A stretch of 64,000 bases of DNA from Telopea speciosissima (taxonomy: Eukaryota > Streptophyta > Magnoliopsida > Proteales > Proteaceae): NCBI RefSeq assembly GCF_018873765.1, contig NW_025317377.1, positions 118,519-182,518 of the forward strand. Direction: 5' to 3'. The first letter of the stretch is position 1. Each line of letters opens with the position of its first letter. Position numbers and translations under genes: made by a program. The notes beneath the pieces were generated by a model. It worked only from the letters and a program-made list of their open reading frames with translations. It did not search any database and was not told the DNA's origin. Positions 11,093-22,859 of the stretch are shown one piece after another.

Positions 11093-11429
11093 AGATTACA
11101 AAAATGTTGACCTGACGGTGACCATCTGTAAAATGATCTCACCCTTCAATTATTTTATTTGCTTTCTTCTCACACCTTATTTTACCAAGTCTTTGGTATG
11201 AGAGAATTGAGAAGGCCTCGAAGGCTCAAATTGGACCGTCACAGTAGACAATTTTGACGGCATCAAGACTTTCTAGAGGAAGGGAGCCACCGCCTTTCAC
11301 GGGCTGCACACTGGAAGTCTTCTTTGAGTGATTCATACGGGAGTAACGGGACGGCACTGAATTTGAACTGTGGTAGATCCCATTGCGTGTTGGACTAGCA
11401 TTTCCTTCGTATTAATTTTGTACAAGTAG

Positions 11430-11665
11430 ATATCTCATGCATGGTTTGAGGAATCGATCGTATCAGTATTGGTAGAGATTGATACCGATTCCTGGCCGAT
11501 CCCATATCATTGAATCAGTACGGTCCAAAGGTAAAAATGTAAAAAAAAAAATCAATTATTAAAGAAAACAGGGGTAAATCTGTCCGAAACAAACCGAAAA
11601 GGGTGGATCCGGATCAATATCGACCGAGACCAATACCGACTACTAAATCCTTGATCTCATGGAGT
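11430..11665. repeat. Dispersed repeat, copy 1 (with 22690-22865)
   Basis: Both places share CAGGGGTAAATCTGTC, words like GATACCGATCC/CCAATACCG, and a purine-rich middle. The ends are not defined, so it is listed only as a dispersed repeat. Confidence 0.4.
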
Positions 11666-11730
11666 CCTATAAATTCTAGCCCTATAAAGTGGGAAAAAAT
11701 AAAAAAGAAAGAAGAGTAACAAATGTAGCC

Positions 11731-12522
11731 GGCCAAGGGTGTCAGTGGGTGCAGTTCTGGTTATTCGGTTTGGTTGTGCGGTTTACATTTTGATAAGGTG
11801 GAATCAAAACTGAACCGGATAGGAATCAGCCAAAATCAGAATTGTTTAGCTTACGGTCCGGTTTTACCTGTTTATATTCAGTTTTCGTTAACCGATTCAC
11901 AATCGGTTTACATGCGGTTTATGTAGTGTTGGTTTTGGGAAACAGTAATGAAGACAACCTTGGTTTATAAAGCGTTTATGTTCCCATGTTTCCCCATTCT
12001 CTCCCGATCTCCCTCACTCATCATATTTCCCATGCCTATGTGATAAAAAAAAATTTCCCATCTTCATATGTCCTTTTTTCTTTTTCTATTCTTTGTTTTT
12101 CTATTTTTTTTTTCTTCGCCACTCTCACATGATAAACAAATTATTTCCTCTATTAGCAAATAGGGTTTTGTTAATCCATTTTAACATCATCCATCATTTT
12201 GAATTCGTACTTGAACAAATATATATATAGTTAACCCAAGACATTTTACTTATTTTATGTTTCAATAATAGTTGTTTATTAAATTAATTATTATGTTATT
12301 AATTAATCCAATTGATGCATTGGCTAGTATTTGAGTAAGAGGTATCGGTTTCTATTTGGTTCCTATTCGGTTTAGAACCGCAGTTTTACGGTGCAAATCA
12401 AAACCGAACCGGAAAGAGAACCTACAAAATCAAAACTGGATCATTTTTCTGCGGTGCCCTTCGGTTCGATCGTAAACGATTAGTTTTCGATATTCAATTC
12501 CGGTTCCATTGTGACATCATTA
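11731..12522. mobile_element. hAT-type MITE, copy 1
   Basis: Directly repeated AATGTAGCC lies at 11722-11730 and 12523-12531, in keeping with an 8-bp hAT target-site duplication. The inner ends (CAAGGGTGTCA / TGACATCATTA) are a decayed form of the TAAGGGTGTCAA inverted ends of copies 2 and 3. The interior is rich in CGGTTTT, AACCGAACCGG and TTCGGTT words and has no coding potential. Confidence 0.75.
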
Positions 12523-12531
12523 AATGTAGCC

Positions 12532-12955
12532 AATCTTTAAGTATTGGTATTTAGGTATTGCATTGGTTGTATCAGCTGATACATATTGGTATGAGATGGT
12601 AATCAATATTTGATACTTATGGTAACAATATGTATAGGCCAATAGGGTCAAAAAACGTGTGATAGTTACGTGACCCCCTGGGTACACTATCCATCACTGG
12701 GCTCTATTTGTTTCGGTGGAAAATTTTACCTAGAAAAATCTTACTTGAAAATTTTTACTTCAAAAGATTTGACATGTCAAATTACGCGTTGAAAAGTGTT
12801 GCAATTTTTTTTTATGGGAAAAAAGCATTGAAATTTTTCAACATATAAAATTTTACATTTATGAAGTAAAATTTACCAAGGAAAAATTTTCTGGTACAAT
12901 TTTACGCTGAGTCATCTATCTCCGTTTACCCTTCATTTCCTCGAAGCTTTCTTTA
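12532..12955. other. Gene-free stretch
   Basis: AT-rich DNA with repeated AAAATTTTAC/TTTTACTT words, some in inverted orientation (GAAAATTTTAC near 12719, TGAAGTAAAATTTACC near 12860). Nothing else was recognised. Confidence 0.4.
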
Positions 12956-15900
12956 CATCCTTATTCGCCCATTCTTGATAAGTTGCCCAATAGACTTCAG
13001 ATTTGGAAGAGTAGACTCCTCTCTTACGCTAGAAGACTTGAGTTGAAAAGATCAGTCATACAGGCCTCGTATCTATATTGGGTGGGTGTTTTTAGGATCC
13101 CTAAAAACAGCGTCAAGAAGATTGAATCTTTAATGTGTTCCTTCATATGGAAGGGGAAAGAGAGCTCCAATTTTCTCCACACTTGCAGCTGGCAAGCTAT
13201 TTGTCTTCCTAAGGATGAGGGGGGCCTTGGCATTAGAAGAGTAAAGGAGGTCAATATTGCAGTTCTCTTGAAACTCATGTAAAGAGTTGTGACTAAAGAA
13301 AACTCCATATGAATGAAGTGGATCAACTCCAAGATTCTTAGGAAGGAGTCTATTTGGACTATTCAAATTTCATCTACCTTTTCTTGGTCTTGCGGAAAGA
13401 TGCTTCACTTGAGGCCCCTAATTATTGATTTTATTTCATCTTCCATTGCGGATGAGGAAGACAAGATATTTTGGCTAGACTCTTGGCGCCTTAAGGGTGT
13501 TCTTATCTCCTATTACGGAGACCGTATTCGACACAATACCAGGTCTGATTATTACACCTATGCCAAAACTAGGGTTGATTTGAATATTTATTATAGGTAC
13601 TGCTTCGGCAACTGTCGACATAGGTGACATGTATATTGTAGTAGTCAAAAAGTTTGGTGCAAATGTTGGCAGTCCTCCATGTACTTTCTCATGGTGTGAA
13701 GGGAGCAGACGAAGATATCCAAATGAACTTCCAGATCTTTGGTAGTCAGTACTTGAATCTTGATTACTTGCTTAATGAATGCATGGTAGTAATGGTGTCT
13801 TGTTACTGTGTACAGACCCCTTCAAGAGGGATAGGAGAACTAGAGAAAAACTAGTCAAACACAACAGATTTAGGTATGTCCGGATGCCCACCATCATCCA
13901 GACATTATCTAGGACCCAAAAAGGGAGAATTGTTGTCTGCGGGGCCCATGCTTAGGATTCGATCCTCCTTCACATGCCCCCACCATCTTATGATATTCAC
14001 CTACACCTGCATACCTAATTTGGGGTTAAGGTGGTGGGCCCACATGGTATAATTGAGGAATTAATGGGTTTCAGTCAAACCCAATGGCCAGGAAAATAGG
14101 CCTCAGAACCGAAAAGGAGAGAAAGAAATTAAATAAAGGAGAGGAAGAAGAAGCTCAGATTTACTCGGGAACAGCTGTCCAAGCTCAGCCCTAGGTAGGT
14201 TGTTGTACTCTACACCCTTTTTCTTTCTTTTTTGTTGGATTTCTTGACCTAGGTCATGGCTGGATTCCTATGGAATTCTAGTTTTAATCCTTTCAAAGGT
14301 TGTAAGATAGGTCATTGATGGGTATTGTACCCATTGGGACCCATTCCTAATGTTTCACATCAATCCAAACTGATCTATGGTAAAATAACCTCTAAACCTA
14401 GGTTTTAAGGTTTCAGCCGTAGATTTGACCATAGCTCCTAAACCAAACGATAGAAATTAGTTTAGTTCAGATCAATAGGGAGGTGTTACAATCCTCTTGA
14501 ATCCCAACGGAGTCGAATTTGCCTTGGTTGGGTACTGGTCAGGATCGAACTAAAATTTAGTTCCCTATGACATGATCAGATGATCAAGTCCGGATGATGG
14601 TGCACCATCATCCAGTGGTCATCATCTGGTGACTAGTGGCTGTGAGAATAGTTCTCTAGAGATGTGTCTAGATGGCAAGGACTAGATGATCACCATCATC
14701 CGGAGACCTTGTTGTACATTTTCAAGATCTATTTAGGGAATCACTGGGGGGTTCTTTTGGGGTTCTTCAACAATGATTTAATACCATGTTACATCTTATT
14801 CTAGGTTAGAGATAATCACTCTAGAGAGGCCTATTGGGGTATTGTTGGGATAATACATTTTGAGTTAGAATCATCAAGTCTATCAACAAGGTGAGTGGGA
14901 TGGTTTGAGTTCTTTTGTGAGTGTTTATAATCATATTAACTGTTGTATGGATCATGCATAACATGTTTATTTATGTTTCTTAAATTGTTCATAACTATGT
15001 ATGCCTCAAAACTATTCGATATGAAATGTGAAGTGAATGTGTAGAAATGGGGTACGGTGTGGCCGATGGTGGATTCTAATACTGGTATCACCATACTATG
15101 TTTATTGCTGCAGTATTACTACATTAGAGATAAGCTTCAAAAGGGGTTGCGGTGTGGCCAATGGCTTTTCGATACCATATTCTCCATACTAATTGTGTTT
15201 GAATTCCTAAACTGTCGTAATAGATGTATTTGCTGCACTAGGCTTGGAAATGGGTTATGGTGTGGTAGATTATGGATTCCAATATCGTATTTGCCATACT
15301 TTATTGTATGTGTATGTGTATGCTTGAGAAAATGGGAGGACAATGTGGCCGATGGTTTTTCGATACTATGATCGCTGGCCTCAGGTACATATATATACAT
15401 GTGATATTTTGTCATGTAGATGGTATGAGGTTAGGATCATTGATCGGGTGCTACAACCCCTGGCCAACATGTGGTTACATGTTGGATAGCCTTTTCGTGG
15501 TAGATCCGATGCATTTTTCTAGAATACTACTTCCATTGTACGATATGATTATTCTGAGGTAGACCGAGCTGGGTGACCGATGGTAATTTTGAGACCAGAG
15601 AGTTATCAGGGTTTAATAGGTGACCGATGGTGCATTTTGAGACTAGCAACCTCCTTTACGCAACTAGGGCATGTATCGTTGGGTGATTGATGGCGTATCC
15701 GAGACCAGGGATACATCCTATTGTGTTGTAGTAGCACTGTTGATCTGAGACTTAGTTTACTATCTAGGTTAATTAATAAATGGACTCATGCACTGCATCA
15801 TAGACTATTTGTGTTTTGTTTGCGTGTTTGTGTTGCAGTAGCACTATTGATCTGAGACATAGTTTGATGTCTAGGTTAATTAATAAATGGACTCATGCAC

Positions 15901-17310
15901 TGCATCATAGACTATTTGTGTTTTGTTTGCATTTTTCCCTCCCCTCATTGAGCTTAGTGAAGCTCACACCACGTGCTTACCTCTTCTAGATGTTGATGCA
16001 GGTACGATCAAATCTGTGAGCACAGATACATTCCCTACCATGACCGAGTATAGTGGCGACCGATGGACTCCAGAGCTCGAGAAGCATGACACTAGCTATG
16101 GTTGTGACACTTGTGCTTATGGAGTTGTTTGACCAAGGGTATTGTGTCGTCGGCTTCTGCTTTGTTACATTAACCGTTTGATGTAATATTTACAATTTTT
16201 CAATATTATGTAATATGTTTTGTTGAACGATGTACGGGGATAAACTTGTTTATATATAAAGTATCACTAGACTTCCGATGCTTTGATTTTTCTATGGATT
16301 AATTGTGGATTATATCGTTAAGGTATTGCGTATGAGGTCTTGGCTGGCTGAATAGGATAATGGTAAGCATCCTAGTCACATCTCTGGTGTTTTAAGGAGT
16401 GGGGTGTGACACCGATAAGTTAGCCAAAGTTTCATCTATTCTTAGGGATGGGATATGGGATCCTAGGCCCCCTATCTCTTCAGCCCTTCCCGAGGTCTAG
16501 GCAAACGTCCCCCTAGGAGGCCTCGTGGTTGCAGGGATCTAATCAGGTGGATTGTTTGTTCCTTAAATAGATTTAGTTCGATGTCCACCTCGGATCTGAT
16601 TAGATCGCAGCAGCCCAAGGTTTGGTAGTTTTATCTTATATGGGGGAAGGATTCCATCCCGAGTCATAGCTTCACTGCTTAGAGGGCTATTAATTATACT
16701 CTCCCAACCTAAATTTTTTTTAGGCCGATCGATCAATCTCAATCCCAAATTGTTGTCTATGTTGGAATGTTGAAGAAGATATTAATCATCTATTTGTAGT
16801 TGCTCCTTTTCCAATTCTATTTGGGAAAATATTCTGGCTAATTGTTAGCCATCTACTAAGTAGGTCTAGTGCTTCAATAGAGAGCAGGAGTGGGTCCTCT
16901 CTCGATTCAAAGGGAATTTAGTCCACGATGTTATGGGCAAAATGACGTTTTTGTTCTGTTATCTACCAGATTTGGTGAGAGAGAAATTCGAGGAGATGGT
17001 CCAACTCTTCGCATTCCTATCAGCATATCTGATCCTCTATTAATTTCGATGTGAAACAAAAAGCCCTTTTGATTATCACACCATGTAAAGATTCTGGGAG
17101 AAACAGATGGATCGATTTGTCTTGGGATATTGCTATTTTGGTTCATACCTCCACATTATTAGGCAGTGGTAAACTTTGCACTCCCCCGTCATGTATCCTC
17201 ATATTTTTGTTAGAGGCTTTTTGTGTTAACCTGCCCCTTGTTTCAAGTCCTAGTCGCTAGTTTGTTATTGTTGTTGTTTCTCAAATGCATCGGATCAACC
17301 CTGTAGGCTA
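12956..17310 (+). mobile_element. 3' part of a second L1-type LINE, split by an LTR insertion
   Basis: Plus-strand frames at 12983-13282 and 13313-13541 match the region after the LINE reverse transcriptase (KSRLLSYARRLELKRSVIQA, SFIWKGKES, EGGLGIRRVKEVN, then FWLDSW). The same line of homology resumes at 16412 (DKLAKVSSILRDG, and further on ..INHLF..APFSNSIWENILA, the zinc-knuckle end). Between them, about 13542-16411 is foreign DNA. It is 5' truncated at about 12956 and ends near 17310, where the kinase duplicate begins. Many stops. Confidence 0.75.
13809..16411 (+). mobile_element. Gypsy-type LTR inside the LINE
   Basis: The segment starts TGTACAGACCCC and ends GGGGTGTGACA, the terminal style of long gypsy (Del/Tekay-like) LTRs. 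It is gene-free and has internal duplications: a roughly 109-bp unit containing TTAATTAATAAATGGACTCATGCACTGC is repeated at about 15740 and 15848, and GTGTGGCCGATGG-like units lie at 15050-15370. The LINE break is further left, at about 13542, so 13542-13808 may be adjoining element DNA. No clean 5-bp duplication was found. Confidence 0.5.
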
Positions 17311-18049
17311 CAGGTCAAAATTTAATGAAGAAAAGTTTTCTTGTTTTTACCAATGACTGTGACACAATGAGGTGAGATGCCTAGTTTTTGAGAGACTGTT
17401 ATATCTTTCTTTTCTGGTTCTTCTTCTTCCTTAAATCACTCCCTACACTTTCTTTTTCATTGTCTTGTGTTAACCTCCCTCAGTGTCATTTGAAGACCAA
17501 GTCCGTGGCTGGAATTGTTATTCAGTCCTTTGAAGTTCAGCCATCAAGTTACAATTGATGGGCAAAGCTGAAGATCCAATTTCCAGACCCAGTGGCTCCC
17601 TGGTTTGGAGATTTCTGCAGAATATTCAAGGGCCTTTAATTTCTGATTTAGTCAGCCATTCTTGCCCAAGTTTTGAAAGAGGAACAACCACCAAGAGACC
17701 TCTCTTTCATGGTGAAAGTGACTTGAGCCCAATCCCCCGACTGGAACTATTTGTACTGTGAGTTACTAATTCTAGTCTATAGTTTCCATTTCTGAGACAA
17801 CTTGATATCTCAGCATCTAGCTATAATTTTGCATAGTCGATCCATTACATCTAATCTAGATTAAAGAGTACCAACTGAAGATAACGAAATCAAGGCTACC
17901 ATTGGTCATGTACTCATAGACAAGAATCCTTTCTTCTCCTTCTGCACAACAACCCAAGAGCCTCACAAGTTTTTATGTTGAAGTTTCAATATTAGTGATA
18001 CTTCATTCATGAATTCCACTAAACCTTGCTCAGAACTGCTTGCATGGGA
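17311..18049 (-). pseudogene. Inverted duplicate of a DUF26 receptor-kinase fragment
   Basis: This segment is a close reverse complement of 34362-35108. Its right end (about 17890-18046 on the minus strand) encodes the N-lobe piece ..[19 protein letters not shown].. of a serine/threonine kinase, followed by intron-like and unidentified DNA. Compared with the plus-strand copy it lacks one C in AAAACCTTGTGAGG, which shifts the frame just before the LLGCC motif. The break next to GCAAGCAGTTCTGAGC marks the end of the duplication. It is dead as a gene. Confidence 0.8.
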
Positions 18050-18279
18050 GTTATACATGAAGGAGTTATACATGACAACTAAGAAATATTAGGGAACCAT
18101 TTTTGCCAAAAATGTTTAGTTAATTGAAAAAATAATTGCAAGAGAAATTCCTGTTAACTACAAAAAGTATGGAAATAGAAAGAGAAGCACAAGGATGTGA
18201 CTGTAAGCAGAGGATAACCATTTCATGCTGGTCGTTATAGAAGTTCTTATCAAATTAGCATTTTAGCCACTCTTAAAAA

Positions 18280-18850
18280 CTAGGAAAACAATTTTAACAA
18301 CTCCCACAGTAATGCCTTCTTTGTCACAATATCTCCCATGCTAATTAGGATAAAGGATGTGACTGTAAGCAGAGGATAACCACAGGAGGTCAATACAATT
18401 CTCATATACTCTTCGAATTTTGGAATGCATCCTTCATTAAACCATTTGGCTTCTATGAAGTAGGCTCTGCACTGTCTCTTCATCTGGAATAAAACCAAAC
18501 AAACATGATTTTAAATAGGTCTTTAACATTTTAAAGTTACTAGCTAGAATCTATGAAATCAAGTCGATAAGATATGGACACACTCACTGCTTCTATTGCA
18601 TAATTAAGTCGATAAGATTGTCCTTCCTTTCTCAGATCTTCCTCAATTTCATTGTAAACATCTAGGACTGCAGAATAAAGCACGTACTTTCATGTATTTG
18701 GAAAGTTGATCTATGCCACTTATGTCTCACCTGAAAATTTTAGCATTCCATTGGGGCAGCATGAAGCAGTTCACTGTAATTAAATCAGTAAATATACCTT
18801 TCAATTGCATCTGTGAAGAGCTTGAGTTCTTCCAATGTGCCATGAAAAAA
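18280..18850 (-). pseudogene. Terpene synthase (class a type) C-terminal fragment
   Basis: Three minus-strand exon pieces match consecutive parts of plant sesquiterpene synthases. They are GTLEELKLFTDAIERY at 18845-18798; an exon 18712-18588 with YSAVLDVYNEIEEDLRKEGQ and RLNYAIEA; and an exon from 18483 with MKRQCRAYFIEAKWF, FEEYMR, SCGYPLLTVTSF and MGDIVTK. The DDxxD metal-binding motif expected just before GTLEEL is degenerate (about IDVIFFHG). A two-base insertion shifts the frame after KYMKV, and the downstream NSE/DTE region is not found. Part of the last exon is repeated at about 18185-18215, and a roughly 45-bp piece (CATGAAAAAATATCACGTCAATTG) at 18952-18998. A gene relic. Confidence 0.8.
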
Positions 18851-19019
18851 TATCACGTCAATTGAAAAAACAATAGGCAAGGACAATTGAAAGAACTAAG
18901 GTTGAAGTCAGTGTTATAACTTTGGTTAAGATCATTCACTCCATCCATTTTGTCATGAAAAAATATCACGTCAATTGAAAGAACAATAGGCAAGGACACT
19001 ATATTAATGACATTCATAA

Positions 19020-20086
19020 AGAGTGAAGGCACTTCATAAATCAAACCCATTGTACCAACATAAAAAATTGTCCATGCTGAGAAACTAAGATAATAACATA
19101 AGAAAGCCCTCCATTTTATTAGATAACAAGAAGAAAAAAAAAAACAGAACCGACGACTCTTAGTAGGTTGGAGGAGTGAACGCTACGACCTCCTGTTTCT
19201 TCGATGGACGAGTACGAGGTGCAACTTCCATCTTCTTCTTCTTTCCTTTCTTCATGCCACGTCCCATCTTAGGAGTCTCAAGATCTTTCTCGTCGGCATG
19301 AAGGTCCATTAACTTTTCATAGTAATCCTCATTTTCCTCATCAGTTATAAGGTTTTGGATTGCATTGATCACCCAATTTAGGAGGTGCGGATGACCCTCT
19401 TTGATTGAACAGAGTTAACTTAAGGCGATCACACAAGTTGCACATGCAAGTGCACATTCTCCTTTTCTTTTTCTTATTCTTAAGGCCAGAAGATGAGGCT
19501 GGGCGAGATTTTGGTTTGCAATGCATAGGGGGGTTGCTAGACTCCATTTTTTTTATCAGTTGAATGGAGTATTGAGAATGCCTCTTCAAACCGATTTATA
19601 GAAGAAGTTGACTTGCTCTTTTGCCTTGGATATCATTCTTGGCAAGGGAGTGATTAGCTCCTCTATTGATTTGCTCACTTCCTTATTTGCTGATGCATGT
19701 TTGATTAATAGAATGAGATTAGTCATTGATGAGGTATTTCTTTCCATCTCCCTTGTCTTTATCCAACGTTTACTACCCAATTCACGAAACTACCTCTTAT
19801 TTTTCCCTTTTTTGCTCTCTCCCTCTTTTATAGGAATCAACATGATTGCATTCAAATAGGTAACTAAGATGATATAAAATATCAATACTACCCCATTCAT
19901 GGAGATTCCACTCAAATATGTATAAAGACATTATATAATCTCAATCTCTATATAGAATCTCAATCTCTATATGGAATCTCAATACTACCCCGTTCACGGA
20001 GATTGCACTCAAATAGGTACCTAGCTAAGACGTTAAATAATCTCAATCTCTCCCTCTCTTGCTCCTTTTTTTTCGGTAAGGTCTTT
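19020..20086. other. Unassigned stretch with short minus-strand frames
   Basis: Three short overlapping frames on the minus strand (19160-19372, 19341-19589, 19586-19780) have Lys-rich or acidic composition, e.g. DEENEDYYEKLMDLHADEKD, but I recognise no family and they are in different phases. The right part (19890-20070) repeats CAYGGAGATTGCACTCAAATAGGTA and AATCTCAATCTCT, also found at 22430-22560 on the far side of the TRIM array, so the array split a pre-existing repeat. Confidence 0.3.
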
Positions 20087-22430
20087 GATACGATCTTGGA
20101 AGAACTCAACCCTATAAACCGGCTTACAAGGTGAGGAAATCCAAGAACTTATTAACTCACATTAAGTTTTTCATACAACCGATGTGGGATAAATGAGATC
20201 GTAACATTCCACCATGCTCCGCAGGCCTGGCGCCCACGCAGGTTGGCTTTGCACTAGCTATTAGTCCTGATCGAACACTGCCATACCGACGTCACCACCC
20301 GAGCCACACGATTGCACCTGAGAGACGTGGTGCTAGCCAATGTTATGATCTCATTTATCCCACATCAGTTGTATGAAAAACTTAATGTGAGTTGATAAGT
20401 TCTTGGGTTCCCTCACCTTATAAGCCTGTTTATAGGGTTGAGTTCTTCCAAGATCGTATCAATGGTATCAGAGCTAGCACCATGTCTCTCAAGTGCAATC
20501 GTGCTGCTCGGGTGGTGACGTCGGTATGGCAATGTTCGATCGGGACTAATAACTAGCGTGGGCGCCGGGCCCGCAGAGCATGGTGGAATATTACGATCTC
20601 ATTTATCCCACATCGGTTGTGTGAAAAACTTAATGTGGGTTGATAAATTCTTGGGTTCTCTCACCTTGTAAGCCGGTTTATAGGATTAAGTTCTTCCAGG
20701 ATCGTATGAGATGTCTGATACGATCTTGGAAGAACTCAACCTATAAACCGGCTTACAAGATGAGGGAACCCATGATACGATCTTGGAAGAACTCAACCTA
20801 TAAACCAGCTTACAAGATGAGGGAACCCAAGATACGATCTTGGAAGAACTCAACCCTATAAATTGGCTTACAAGGTGAGGGAACCCAAGAACTTATCAAC
20901 CCACATTAAGTTTTTCATACAACCGATGTGGGATAAATGAGATCGTAACATTCCACCATGCTCCACAGGCCCAGTGTCCACATAAATTGGCTTTGTACTA
21001 TCTATTAGTCCCTGTCAAACACTGCCATACCGACGTTACCACCCGAGCCGCACGATTGCACCTGAGAGACGTGGTGCTAGCTCTGATATCACTGATACGA
21101 TCTTGGAAGAACTCAACCCTATAAACCAACTTACAATGTGAGGGAACCCAAGAACTTATCAACCCACATTAAGTTTTTCATACAACCGATGTGGGATAAA
21201 TTAGATCGTAACATCGGTTGTATGGGAAACTTAATATGGATTGATAAGTTCTTGGGTTCTCTCACCTTGTGAGCTGGTTTATAGGGTTGAGTTCTTCCAA
21301 GATCGTATCAGTGGTATCAGAGCTAGCACTACGTCTCTCAGGTGTAATCGTGTGCTCGGGTGGTGACGTCGGTATGACAGTGTTCGATTGGGACTAATAG
21401 CTAGTGCAAAGCCAACCTACATGGGCACCGGGTCTACGGAGCTTGGTGGAATGTTACGATCCCATTTATCCCACATCAGTTGTATGAGAAACTTAATATG
21501 GATTGATAAGTTCTTGGGTTCCCTCACCTTGTAAGTCAATTTATAGGGTTGAGTTCTTTAATTATCATATTAGTTACCACCCGAGCCGTACAATTGTACC
21601 TAAGAGATGTGGTGCTAGCTCTGATACCACTGATACGATCTTGGAAGAACTCAACCCTATAAATCAGCTTACAAGGTGAGGAAACCCAAGAACTTATCAA
21701 TCCATATTAAATTTCTCATACAACCGATGTGGGAATCGTAACATTTGCTTTGATACGATCTTGGAAGAACTCAACCCTATAAACCAGCCTACAAGGTGAG
21801 GGAACCCAAGAACTTATCAACCCACATTAAGTTTTTCATACAACCGATGTGGGATAAATGAGATCGTAACATTCCACCACGCTCCACAGGCCCGGCGCCC
21901 ACGCAGGTTGGCTTTGCACTAGCTATTAGTCCCAGTCGAACACTATCAAACTGACATCACCACCCGAGCCATACGATTGCATCTGAGAAACGTGGTACTA
22001 GCTCTAATACTGCTGATACAATCTTGGAAGAACTCAACCCTATAAACCGGCTTACAAGGTGAGGGAACCCAAGAACTTATCAACCCACATTAAGTTTTTC
22101 ATACAACCGATGTGAGATAAATGAGATCGTAACATTCCACCATGCTCCGCAGGCCTGGCGCCCACGCAAGTTGGCTTTGCACTAGCTATTAGTCCCGATC
22201 GAACACTGTCATACCGACGTCACCACCCGAGTCGCACGATTGCACCTGAGAGACGTGGTGCTAGCTCTGATACCACTGATACGATCTTGGAAGAACTCAA
22301 CCTTATAAACCGGCTTACAAGGTAAGGGAACCCAAGAACTTATCAACCCACATTAAGTTTTTCATACAACTGATGTGGGATAAATGAGATCGTAACATTC
22401 CACAACGCTTCCGTAGGCCTCTCTCTTACT
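20087..22430. mobile_element. Array of miniature LTR retrotransposons (TRIM/SMART type)
   Basis: About 11 copies of a roughly 121-bp LTR (TGTTACGATCTCATTTATCC .. CCAAGATCGTATCA) alternate with a 130-145-bp interior. Each interior begins with TGGTATCAGAGCT (tRNA-Met primer binding site, e.g. 20463-20475) and ends with a purine-rich GCATGGTGGAA before the next LTR. LTRs lie at about 20087-20206 (-), 20341-20461 (+), 20589-20709 (+), 20827-20948 (-), 21093-21214 (-), 21215-21310 (+, partial), 21453-21570 (+), 21632-21741 (-), 21752-21870 (-), 22017-22137 (-) and 22278-22400 (-). At 20716-20826 a roughly 55-bp LTR part is repeated twice. There is no coding capacity. Confidence 0.85.
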
Positions 22431-22859
22431 CCTTGCCTTTCATGGAGATTGCACTCAAATAGGTATCTAGGTTGATCCGTTAAATAATCTCAATCTCAAT
22501 CTCTCTCTCTCTTGCTCCTTGCCTTTCACGGAGATTGCCCTCAATCTCTCTCTTTTGCTCCTTGAAGATGATCTCTTGGGATTGGTCTTGAGATTTTCCA
22601 TTTGAATGAAGCCAAGGTTGTGTCATTCTTATCTCGTATAAATTGAAGCCAAAGTGAGAAAAAAACATGGTTCAAAGTACCATACCGGTTTTGCACCTTG
22701 CTGATACAATATCCCGATATCGTATCGGTGACACAGTATGGACAGGGGTAAATCTGTCAAAAAATCTATTTTTAAAGGAAGATCAGGGGCAATTTTGTCC
22801 AATATGGCTGATCCTTGTACATACCGATCCAATACCGTATTAGTTTCCAAGTTAGCCAA

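Noticed and set aside
20087..22430. Cassandra-type TRIM with 5S rRNA promoter, or a CRISPR-like array
   Set aside because: No 5S-like stretch was found, and the repeat-interior structure has LTR borders, PBS and PPT; CRISPR is not expected in plant nuclear DNA.
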